Positions 44,870 through 51,692 of a stretch of 64,000 nt of DNA are shown piece by piece. The notes beneath the pieces are model-generated. The model was given only the letters and a program-made list of their open reading frames with translations, ran no database searches and had not been told where the DNA came from. Where the stretch lies: positions 212,332 through 276,331 of the forward strand of contig NZ_QGGL01000004.1 of the NCBI RefSeq assembly GCF_003148565.1, read 5' to 3'. Numbering within the stretch: the stretch's first letter is position 1; each line of letters begins with the position of its first letter. The stretch comes from Tumebacillus permanentifrigoris (GTDB taxonomy: Bacteria; Bacillota; Bacilli; Tumebacillales; Tumebacillaceae). The translations under genes and the position numbers were made by a program.

Positions 44870-47800
44870 AGCTCATCTCTCCGGAAATGCTTCATGGCAT
44901 TGAGCGCATGGCGGGTCAGGATCATCGTTTTGCGCTCCTGTGCGAGATCGATCCCATACAAGCGGTTCATGTGCAGATGAATCACGCTGAACACCAGATC
45001 TCGATACGGACCGAACAGTTCCCCGCGTTCATCGGCTGCCCGCACTTCCTGTGCATATCGTTTGACAATCGGAGCGCGGAACTTCAGCATTCCGTGCAGC
45101 AGCGCCCCGTCTGGATGGGCGCGCAGTCCGGCCCACTCGTCCTGTGGATTGGCGATGTCCAAGATCGTCTTGCGATATGTGCGGAACAAGTCGAGATGTT
45201 CCTTGCTCCCAAATGCCTGATCCATCAACTCCACCTGTTCGCTGAAGGAGTACCCGAACTGTTCCAGATAGTCCAGCACCGACAGCACGCCGACCAGATC
45301 GAACGGAAGTTGCAGCCCACCGAATCGATTGGCCTTCACCCAGTTCGCGACCACCATCGAATCCGCATGGAACACCTGCTCCACGAGCTTCATCAACTCT
45401 GGACCCCCGTATCGCTCCACCTCAGGCTCGTAGGCGTCGAGGACCAGTTTCGACAGCATCCCGTCCTGCAGCAACTCCGTGCTCCATTGATGAACCAGCG
45501 GCATGACACGGCTGGACAGCACATCCGGTTGCCCGTGCAGACGCAGGCGGATGTGCATATCCGGGTCGGCGTAGCGCATGAAGTACGCCTTGTCCACGAG
45601 CCCTTGTTGCGAGACGGCGGACAAGAGTTCGATCAGTTTCGTCGCCATGAACTCCTCCTGCCGCGACTCGATGCCATACAGCTTCATGTACATCCACTCA
45701 CTGCCCGGCAAATAGATCCGTGGCCCTTCGTACCCCGTGCGTTTCGCCAACCGCTTCGATCCGGTTGGGGCCTTTCCTTCCGGCTCTCGTCTGATGAGCG
45801 AGAACACGAACTCGCTGGCGTACACGCCACCCGATCCGCGGACGATGCTGCGCGTTTCCAACTGCCCGGTCTCGACCAACGTCACTTTTCCCGTTTGCTT
45901 CAGTTCCTTGCGAATCTCTTCCACATGGTGTGGCTTTGTCAGATCGAGCAGCATGCGGTTGTCAAACAGCGCCAGGTAGACGAATTTCGGCGCCTTCCAA
46001 TCGTCGCGCCACGCTTGCACCGCTTGGAAAAAAGCGTCGTCCGACATCGAGTCCTCGTACCAAGCATCGCGTTTGCGCATCTTCCACTGCGCGGATTGCA
46101 AGACCACGCGGCCGTGACGAACGCGGGGCAGGTAGCTCGCAGCATCAAGCTGCCCCCACTGGAACGGAGCCCACTGCGCATACCGCGCGAGCCCAATGTC
46201 CCGCAGGAAGCGGTAGACATTCGGCGTGTTTTTGTGGTTGAGCATGTGACACGCGGTCGGGATGACTTCCCGATTCAAGCTGCGGGATTTCAGATACAGG
46301 TACTTGTCTGTGGCCCCGACCACCAGATCGTGGAACGCGATCGTATGCTCTGGGTCGGTCGAAGCATTTGTGCCCATCGGGATCTCGTAAGACCGGGCGT
46401 GACGGGTCAACACCACATTGGTTGCGCGGCCCATGTTCGGCAGATAGGACACCTCTGCCCAGATCGCCTCAGGTTCGATCGCTTCTTCGCGTCGCGCCGC
46501 CTCTTGCAAGGGACCTGCAAACCCGTCCTCCATCATGTCGACGAAACGACCGAACGTCTTGTACGCCATCGCCGATCCGTAATTCCCGCCGATGAACAGC
46601 TCGTACTTCCCTTGATCAAGGTCCTCTGGGGAATCGGCCAGCACCTGGAAGTACAGCTCCATCGAGGGCGGCGCTTCGTGCAACTGGAGGCTGTCTGTCC
46701 CTTGGAGCAATTGAATGTGCTCCGCCGTGAGCTCTAGCTCCGGCAGACCTTTTTGCAACGTCTCGGCAAACCACTCCGCCACCAACTGCTCCCGTTGATT
46801 TTGAAGATTCAGATGGCCTTGGCCCAATTGGCGTCTGCTCGCAGGATGCTGATAGCCCGATGGCGCACCCATCCCAATGTCTTCGTCAAGCAGTTCGAGC
46901 AGCGAAACTTCGCGATGGTACCCATACTTTTCAACAAAGTCCTCGTGGTACTTGGCGATATGCGGGAGTCCCTTGTATCTGGCAGACATGCGCCACATCA
47001 CTTCGGCAGCCCCTTCGACATCTGCCCGCACCGACTCGGGCAGGTGTACCCGCTCACTGTGCAAGGCCAAGTCGACCTGCAGCGCAGTTGTCACCTCCGC
47101 CATCGCCTTCATCTCAGCGACCAGTTCGAGATACTGCTGCTCCCCTTCGCCGATCGGCAGGGCATCGTAGGCTATCATGCGATCGTGGATGCTTTGCAGG
47201 CTTGCATAGAGCTCGTCGACCCCTTGGAGCTTCGACAGCTCGTGGAGCACATAAGCGTAGGGGTCGGTCGTGGTCGTCGGAGGGCGCAGGTTGGAGACGA
47301 GGAACTCCTGCTCGAACAATTGCAGGAGGAAGGTGCGCACCATCTCGTCTGTTGCGCCTGGGAATGCCTCGATGATGTCGAGGATCAGTGACTCAAAGGG
47401 GACCGGTCCCGGCCGGTTTTGCAAACCGAACTCTACGACGGGCGAGTTGCGGATGGAGACGATGTCGTTGCCATTGCCCCGTTGCCCGTAGCGGGTCACG
47501 TAGGGGAGTTTCCAGCGTGACCCGTGACGATAGGCCATCGGGTTGGTCGAGACGTGAAGTTGCCGGATCACAGCAGGGTCCGATTCGAGCCGTTCAAGGA
47601 TCTTCAGCAACCAGTTCATATCAGGACGAGAGCGCTTGCGATGTTTCGGTAGCTCAGAAACTTGCAGATCCGACACATCGGCGAAATGTCCGTGCGTGAC
47701 ACCAGAAAACAGTCCAAACGGCGTCGACCGCGTCGACATGCGGATGAGATAGCGCATAAGGCCTTTGGCAGCTTGTTCCCGTTTGCGCGGGGGAGCCGAC

Positions 47801-48045
47801 AAGTCCATTTGGGGGAGCGATTCGAGGAGCGATGTACTGGCCACGGCAATCGCTTCGCGGATCATCGGATCTTGCGCGTACACAGCCAATTGGGCTGTTG
47901 GGTCATCTGATTGCAGCTCTTCGAATACACGAAGAGGCAGTACAGGGGTCCGCATCATAAACACATCGAGCGCTTGGAACCCGGAAGATTGGGACTCTAT
48001 AGGACGTATCGTAGAAAGTTCTCGTTCTCGCAACACGAGGATCAC
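44866..48045 (-). CDS. lanB: Class I lanthipeptide dehydratase LanB (full length)
   Basis: A 1059-residue fused dehydratase. The N-terminal glutamylation domain (1 to about 650) has FMMRTPVLPL and the conserved MSTRSTPFGLFSG. The C-terminal elimination domain (about 775-1050) has SEWMYMKLYG and FMRYADPDMHIRLRL. It glutamylates Ser/Thr of FNLD-leader precursors using Glu-tRNA, then eliminates to dehydro residues. GTG at 48045 is nominal; a second GTG at 48036 has better spacing (10 nt) from GGAG. It lies behind precursors B3-B2-B1 and an attenuator-like hairpin. One enzyme must process ten different cores. Confidence 0.95.
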   Translation of the reverse strand: MILVLRERELSTIRPIESQSSGFQALDVFMMRTPVLPLRVFEELQSDDPTAQLAVYAQDPMIREAIAVASTSLLESLPQMDLSAPPRKREQAAKGLMRYLIRMSTRSTPFGLFSGVTHGHFADVSDLQVSELPKHRKRSRPDMNWLLKILERLESDPAVIRQLHVSTNPMAYRHGSRWKLPYVTRYGQRGNGNDIVSIRNSPVVEFGLQNRPGPVPFESLILDIIEAFPGATDEMVRTFLLQLFEQEFLVSNLRPPTTTTDPYAYVLHELSKLQGVDELYASLQSIHDRMIAYDALPIGEGEQQYLELVAEMKAMAEVTTALQVDLALHSERVHLPESVRADVEGAAEVMWRMSARYKGLPHIAKYHEDFVEKYGYHREVSLLELLDEDIGMGAPSGYQHPASRRQLGQGHLNLQNQREQLVAEWFAETLQKGLPELELTAEHIQLLQGTDSLQLHEAPPSMELYFQVLADSPEDLDQGKYELFIGGNYGSAMAYKTFGRFVDMMEDGFAGPLQEAARREEAIEPEAIWAEVSYLPNMGRATNVVLTRHARSYEIPMGTNASTDPEHTIAFHDLVVGATDKYLYLKSRSLNREVIPTACHMLNHKNTPNVYRFLRDIGLARYAQWAPFQWGQLDAASYLPRVRHGRVVLQSAQWKMRKRDAWYEDSMSDDAFFQAVQAWRDDWKAPKFVYLALFDNRMLLDLTKPHHVEEIRKELKQTGKVTLVETGQLETRSIVRGSGGVYASEFVFSLIRREPEGKAPTGSKRLAKRTGYEGPRIYLPGSEWMYMKLYGIESRQEEFMATKLIELLSAVSQQGLVDKAYFMRYADPDMHIRLRLHGQPDVLSSRVMPLVHQWSTELLQDGMLSKLVLDAYEPEVERYGGPELMKLVEQVFHADSMVVANWVKANRFGGLQLPFDLVGVLSVLDYLEQFGYSFSEQVELMDQAFGSKEHLDLFRTYRKTILDIANPQDEWAGLRAHPDGALLHGMLKFRAPIVKRYAQEVRAADERGELFGPYRDLVFSVIHLHMNRLYGIDLAQERKTMILTRHALNAMKHFRRDEL

Positions 48046-48063
48046 ACTCCAGTTTTCGAAAAT

Positions 48064-48100
48064 AAAAAAACCATCACCAGTTCTGTACAGAACTGGTGAT
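48064..48100 (-). terminator. Attenuator-like perfect hairpin between B1 and lanB
   Basis: A 28-bp perfect palindrome (13- to 14-bp arms starting ATCACCAGTTC) is followed by TTTTTTT on the minus strand, 7 nt after the B1 stop and about 20 nt before lanB. It should end most transcripts after the precursors and let a few read into lanBTC. This is the usual way precursor:enzyme ratios are set. Confidence 0.85.
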
Positions 48101-48106
48101 GACCGA

Positions 48107-48220
48107 TTAAATCCATGCGCAGCAGTCAGAATCCGCTGAGCCGTTGATCATCGTGCCCCATGCCGAATCGGTAATCTTGCTAGGCTGCACTTGTACGTCG
48201 AGATTGAGCATCTTTTCCAC
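48107..48220 (-). CDS. Lanthipeptide precursor B1
   Basis: A 37-residue peptide from GTG 48220, AGGAAG upstream (a weaker site than its siblings). The leader VEKMLNLDVQV carries the exact LNLD version of the box. The core has Ser14, Thr17, Ser19, Thr23, Ser28, Ser31 and adjacent Cys33-Cys34 near the end. Last precursor before the attenuator and lanB. It is the most divergent member. Confidence 0.8.
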   Translation of the reverse strand: MEKMLNLDVQVQPSKITDSAWGTMINGSADSDCCAWI

Positions 48221-48233
48221 AAGAATCAGCTTC

Positions 48234-48356
48234 CTAGACAGCGAGTGTGTTTGTCGGCGGACCCGAGCAGGCGAGCGACCACTTTTCTGCGTCTTTCACC
48301 GAAGCGTTGATGCTGGTCGGTACTACTTGTACGTCGAGTTCGAACATGTTTTCCAC
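48234..48356 (-). CDS. Lanthipeptide precursor B2
   Basis: A 40-residue peptide from GTG 48356, AGGAGG about 9 nt upstream. Leader VENMFELDVQV, core with Thr14, Ser15, Ser19, Ser27, Ser31, Thr35, Thr37 and Cys30. It is a tandem duplicate of B3: the first 22 residues and the flanking DNA are nearly identical, and only the tail differs. Confidence 0.83.
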   Translation of the reverse strand: MENMFELDVQVVPTSINASVKDAEKWSLACSGPPTNTLAV

Positions 48357-48376
48357 TGGGATCAGCCTCCTAGAGT

Positions 48377-48490
48377 TTATACGAGCGTGGGCGGTTCCGT
48401 GCAGGCGAGCGACCATTTATTAGAGTCTTTTACCGAAGCGTTGATGCTGGTCGGTACTACTTGTACGTCGAGTTCGAACATGTTTTCCAC
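48377..48490 (-). CDS. Lanthipeptide precursor B3
   Basis: A 37-residue peptide from GTG 48490, AGGAGG about 9 nt upstream. Leader VENMFELDVQV, core with Thr14, Ser15, Ser19, Ser23, Ser27, Thr31, Thr35 and Cys30. First gene of the unit that continues into B2, B1 and lanBTC. Close paralogue of B2 and of A3. Confidence 0.83.
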   Translation of the reverse strand: MENMFELDVQVVPTSINASVKDSNKWSLACTEPPTLV

Positions 48491-48524
48491 TGGGATCAAC
48501 CTCCTAGAAATGTATGGTGTACCA

Positions 48525-48589
48525 GGATGTGTGTCTCAGATGTGTAGTGAGCGCGAATTTGTCAGGGACTCTTCCAACAAATCACTCTC
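48525..48589 (-). repeat. Conserved precursor 5' leader, copy 3 (upstream of B3)
   Basis: About 65 bp homologous to copies 1, 2 and 4. The hairpin reads TTTGTTGG-N8-CTGACAAA with a G-U pair where copy 4 has G-C. Confidence 0.82.
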
Positions 48590-48595
48590 AAATCT

Positions 48596-48623
48596 AGTAT
48601 AACATAAAATTCTGTGTTTTCAA
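48596..48623 (-). promoter_or_regulatory. Promoter of the B3-B2-B1-lanBTC unit
   Basis: TTGAAA and TATACT with a 16-nt spacer plus TATG as an extended -10. The strongest match among the precursor promoters. Confidence 0.72.
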
Positions 48624-48709
48624 TATAATTATAAAAAGTTCTATATTATATTTAAAAAAGTAAGTTAACTCTTGAGAAACTCTCAGCTCATTTCAGATTT
48701 TCGTCGTTC

Positions 48710-48745
48710 AAAAAAATAGCACCCGTTCTGAACAGAACGGGTACT
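48710..48745 (-). terminator. Terminator after precursor B4
   Basis: The stem TAG-ACCCGTTCTG / CAGAACGGGT-CTA is followed by a T-run on the minus strand. It closes the B5-B4 unit. Confidence 0.88.
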
Positions 48746-48793
48746 ATCACGATCAAACTACGAGTAGCAGACCATCCGCTGCTTAGACCGTCC

Positions 48794-48913
48794 TTAGCAG
48801 GTGAGCGTGCAGAGAATCGTGCCCACTTCCGGGTAATTCGTCCACGTAGAAGCAACACCAGCGGTGGTGCTGGTCGGTTTTACTTGAATGTCGAGATCGA
48901 ACATTTTTTCCAT
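48794..48913 (-). CDS. Lanthipeptide precursor B4
   Basis: A 39-residue peptide from ATG 48913, preceded by AAGGGGG. Leader MEKMFDLDIQV. The core is very Thr-rich (Thr14, 16, 17, 23, 25, 32, 36, 38 plus Ser15, 22), with Cys35 and the final residue Cys39. The C-terminal ILCTLTC resembles the end of B5. Confidence 0.83.
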   Translation of the reverse strand: MEKMFDLDIQVKPTSTTAGVASTWTNYPEVGTILCTLTC

Positions 48914-48943
48914 GGAAACAACCCCCTTGAGATTAGATTATGA

Positions 48944-49078
48944 TTAGCAGAACATACAGCTTCCCGTACAGCCAGAGCAGGTGAAGGTACACCACTGCGT
49001 GCCCGTGTATTCCGGCCACTCACCACCACCATCGACGGTGGGCTTTACTTGCACGTCGAGATCGAACATTTTTTCCAT
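48944..49078 (-). CDS. Lanthipeptide precursor B5
   Basis: A 44-residue peptide from ATG 49078, GAGGAGG about 8 nt upstream. Leader MEKMFDLDVQV. The core is the most Cys-rich: Cys30, 34, 37, 41 and the final Cys44, interleaved with Thr25, 27, 31, 33, Ser35, Thr38 and Ser40. Up to five overlapping rings are possible. It shares the DGGG...PEYT stretch with A1. Confidence 0.86.
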   Translation of the reverse strand: MEKMFDLDVQVKPTVDGGGEWPEYTGTQWCTFTCSGCTGSCMFC

Positions 49079-49111
49079 TGGATCAACCTCCTCGAGATTC
49101 AGAATGTCCAA

Positions 49112-49176
49112 GGATGTAGGTCTCAGTTGTCGTGTGAGCGCACATTTGTCGGGAGTCCTTCCAACAAATTACACTC
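49112..49176 (-). repeat. Conserved precursor 5' leader, copy 4 (upstream of B5)
   Basis: About 65 bp homologous to copies 1-3. The hairpin TTTGTTGG-N8-CCGACAAA (plus-strand 49145-49168) is the best paired. The repeat starts within about 8 nt of the -10 element, so it is transcribed. Confidence 0.83.
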
Positions 49177-49183
49177 TAGCTAC

Positions 49184-49213
49184 GTTATAACATAGATAGA
49201 GTGACCATTTCAA
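49184..49213 (-). promoter_or_regulatory. Promoter of precursor unit B5-B4
   Basis: TTGAAA and TATAAC with an 18-nt spacer and an extended -10 TATG. Confidence 0.62.
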
Positions 49214-49242
49214 TATAATATAAAAAAAATAATGCGACTTCT

Positions 49243-49260
49243 TTAAATTCCCGAAGTTAA
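49243..49260. promoter_or_regulatory. Upstream conserved box at the B5 promoter
   Basis: Second copy of AAATTCCCGAAGTTAA (see 41603-41621), 30 nt upstream of the -35. The homology ends here, which marks the right edge of the lanthipeptide locus. Confidence 0.5.
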
Positions 49261-49369
49261 CTTTTTGTTACCTACTCCACCTTACTTCTAGACGTTATGT
49301 CCCTGCTGGGCACGTATCGGGGAAAGCGCTTGCAAAAGAGTCGGAATTTCCCTGCTCGATAACGGTGAG

Positions 49370-50998
49370 TTGGGAGACGGCACGACTGTGTATAGTCCGA
49401 CACCTGTACAGGTCAAAGAATTAGCTGGTGTTGTTTCGGTTTCATCTGAAGGTAATCAATCCCTCGCACTAAAATCGGATGGAACTGTCTGGTACTGGGG
49501 CAGTAGTTATTATTTTGATAGAGACGGCGGTGCTCATCCGAGCCCGATAAAAATCTCTGGCTTGTCGAACATCATCTCAATTTCGACTCGTGATTCGCAC
49601 GCCTTTGCTGTAAAGTCAGACGGCACCGTCTGGGCGTGGGGTTTTAACGGACTTGGTCAGTTGGGGGATGGCACGAAAACAAATCGTGTAGCACCAATTA
49701 TGATTCCGGGATTGACGGACATTGTCTCGGTTTCAGCTGGCACTAGTCACACTCTTGCTGTAAAGTCAAATGGAACCGTCTGGGCATGGGGAGATAACGG
49801 ATATGGTCAACTAGGCGATAATTCTGCGATTGAGCGCACATCACCCGTTCAGGTGATGAAACTATCCGATGTTGTCTCTGTATCGGCTGGATTCTATCAC
49901 TCCTTAGCCTTAAAGTCGGACGGTACGCTTTGGTCATGGGGGGGAAATGACGCAGGTCAGTTGGGGAATGGAACGTATACACCCCAACCACAGCCAGTGA
50001 AAATATCAACTCAAACAAATGTTCTCGCCGTCTCAGCCGGTGGTTATCACTCGACTATATTGAAATCAGACGGTACAGTCTGGGCAGCAGGGGCAAATTA
50101 TTATGGTCAACTTGGAAATGACTCCAAACTCAGGTCCAATGTATTCGTCCAAACACATGGCGTAGGCTCAATCAATGCCGCTGCGGTCTTGACCAGCCCA
50201 ACATCGGTAGATCTGACGTATGGCGCAAACTTTAAAGTGCAGACATTTATCGTCAAAAGAGGCACAAAGTTTCTCGACTGTCCCATGACAGGTAAGAGCC
50301 TGTCATGCACAGACACAGGGTTGACCCCCAATGCGCCGTACACCTACACCGTGGAGGCCTATGATGTCCACGATACCTTGATCGAAACATTGTCCGCAAC
50401 GGTGAATTCTCATGAAACCACCGTCCCGAAAATCCTCGTGACTGCTGACAAGCCGGCCGTATCGCCGGGCAGCCCAGTGACAGCCCACGTGGCGATCGAA
50501 AATGCCTCGGATCTATACGCCGAGGACGTAACTGTGACCTACGATCCGACCTTGTTCACCTTTGTCAGTGCAACATCGGCCAGCGCTGGCTTGAAAATTT
50601 ACCATCAGAGTGAAAGCACACCCGGAACGTTGCATCTGGTCGTCGTCAGTCAGGGTGCTCAGTATGGCGTTCACGATTCAGCGCAGTTAGTCACCTTGAA
50701 CTTGCAAGCGAAAAATCACAGTGGCAAAGGCACGTTCACAGTGTCCGAGGGACTGGTAGCGAATTCCCTTGGCGAGGAGATCGTCCCGACACTTGGGGGT
50801 ACGGAGGTATCCGTGCTTACGGGGGATGCGGATGTGAACGGAGATGGCAAGGTCAGCTTGGGCGACTTGGGAATCGCAGGTCACCACATGGGCATGGACA
50901 AATCCCAATGGACCTTCCCGAAAGCGGACGTGGATCAGAATAACGCGGTCGATGATTTTGACCTGACTGCCATCGTACTCGCGCTGTTGTCCCACTAA
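49370..50998 (+). CDS. RCC1-repeat, Fn3, cohesin, dockerin protein (5'-truncated, probable pseudogene)
   Basis: An open frame of 542 residues from a TTG at 49370 without a ribosome-binding site; the frame is open back to a TAG at 49289 and contains no ATG. It begins in the middle of an RCC1 repeat (NGELGDGTTV). About five RCC1 units follow (SDGTVWAWGxNxxGQLGDGT type), then a fibronectin-III-like domain (about 265-345), a cohesin-like domain (about 350-480) and a dockerin with two EF-hand-like loops (DVNGDGKVSLGDL and DVDQNNAVDDFDL) at the end. Such proteins are secreted, yet no signal peptide remains. The lanthipeptide locus ends about 30 nt upstream of the open frame, so its insertion may have removed the 5' end. 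Confidence 0.7.
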   Translation: MGDGTTVYSPTPVQVKELAGVVSVSSEGNQSLALKSDGTVWYWGSSYYFDRDGGAHPSPIKISGLSNIISISTRDSHAFAVKSDGTVWAWGFNGLGQLGDGTKTNRVAPIMIPGLTDIVSVSAGTSHTLAVKSNGTVWAWGDNGYGQLGDNSAIERTSPVQVMKLSDVVSVSAGFYHSLALKSDGTLWSWGGNDAGQLGNGTYTPQPQPVKISTQTNVLAVSAGGYHSTILKSDGTVWAAGANYYGQLGNDSKLRSNVFVQTHGVGSINAAAVLTSPTSVDLTYGANFKVQTFIVKRGTKFLDCPMTGKSLSCTDTGLTPNAPYTYTVEAYDVHDTLIETLSATVNSHETTVPKILVTADKPAVSPGSPVTAHVAIENASDLYAEDVTVTYDPTLFTFVSATSASAGLKIYHQSESTPGTLHLVVVSQGAQYGVHDSAQLVTLNLQAKNHSGKGTFTVSEGLVANSLGEEIVPTLGGTEVSVLTGDADVNGDGKVSLGDLGIAGHHMGMDKSQWTFPKADVDQNNAVDDFDLTAIVLALLSH

Positions 50999-51050
50999 TC
51001 TTGGAACTAGTGCTACAAATCACACAATCGTAAGTTCGTGACCGAATGTG

Positions 51051-51096
51051 AAAAAGACCATGATTTCTCCAGTTGTAGAGATCATGGTCTTTTTTC
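51051..51096 (+). terminator. Terminator after the RCC1-dockerin gene
   Basis: The stem AAGACCATGAT...ATCATGGTCTT is followed by TTTTT on the plus strand. Confidence 0.88.
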
Positions 51097-51157
51097 TAGG
51101 TTGAACAACCACCACCAGCAGTAGTGACGAAGGGGTCTTTTTGGCGATGAGAGCTAT

Positions 51158-51307
51158 CTATACAAAGGAAGGTTTCTTGTGATCGACATTCCCACTGAGG
51201 ACTTTTACGAATTCTTTATCGGTGCCGTCAACAGAAGGTCCGATAAAGACAACCGACTTTCGCCCATCCCAATATTCAGCTTCATAACAAGCATGAATGT
51301 CGCCCAT
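51158..51307 (-). pseudogene. Small unidentified ORF or coding remnant
   Basis: A 49-residue frame from ATG 51307, with protein-like content (FIGPSVDGTDKEFVKVLSG) but no ribosome-binding site and no recognised family. It ends at TAG 51158. It sits in a 600-bp stretch that otherwise looks like decayed coding DNA. Confidence 0.25.
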
Positions 51308-51407
51308 GTGAGGTAGGAAGTTGAACTAGCAAAAAAAGGGAACGGGCGACATGCTCCGTGCTCTTTTTCTTACATTGGTGGAAGCAGTTTCTCCACATGC
51401 AGCGAGT

Positions 51408-51551
51408 TCAAACGATGATGCCCGTGACTGGAACTCCCTTGAAAGTTCCTGCGATCCTATCTGCTACGGCCTCTTGGATCACTTTGTCGGGGACATTTCC
51501 TTTTTCCATTTCATCTCGAATACAGGATTCCAAGTTGGAGCCCACAACATA
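51408..51551 (-). pseudogene. Decayed coding remnant of unknown family
   Basis: Minus-strand frame encoding about 47 residues ending VPVTGIIV-stop, with amphipathic, protein-like content (SNLESCIRDEMEKGNVPDK). Another plausible frame continues it upstream to about 51620 (ETQLVPLVEGGLEDVE), which suggests a frameshift. No start or ribosome-binding site was found. The rest of 51097-51692 holds nothing else I can support, apart from a 9-bp inverted repeat ATGTCGCCC/GGGCGACAT near 51300 and 51345. Confidence 0.25.
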
Positions 51552-51692
51552 TCCGACCGCTCGACGTCTTCGAGACCACCCTCTACTAACGGTACAAGTT
51601 GCGTTTCACCACGACCACAACCACGATACGGTTCCCGAGGATGTAGCCGATGTGCCCTATTTAATGTAGCAACTGAATCGTGGGGGAGGTGG

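Noticed and set aside
44887-46737. 616-codon open frame on the plus strand
   Set aside because: Antisense to lanB; composition (His, Arg, Gln) is typical of shadow frames.
48234-48490. B2/B3 near-identity as an assembly artefact
   Set aside because: The tails and intergenic bases differ, and A3 shows a third diverged member, so real duplication is more likely.
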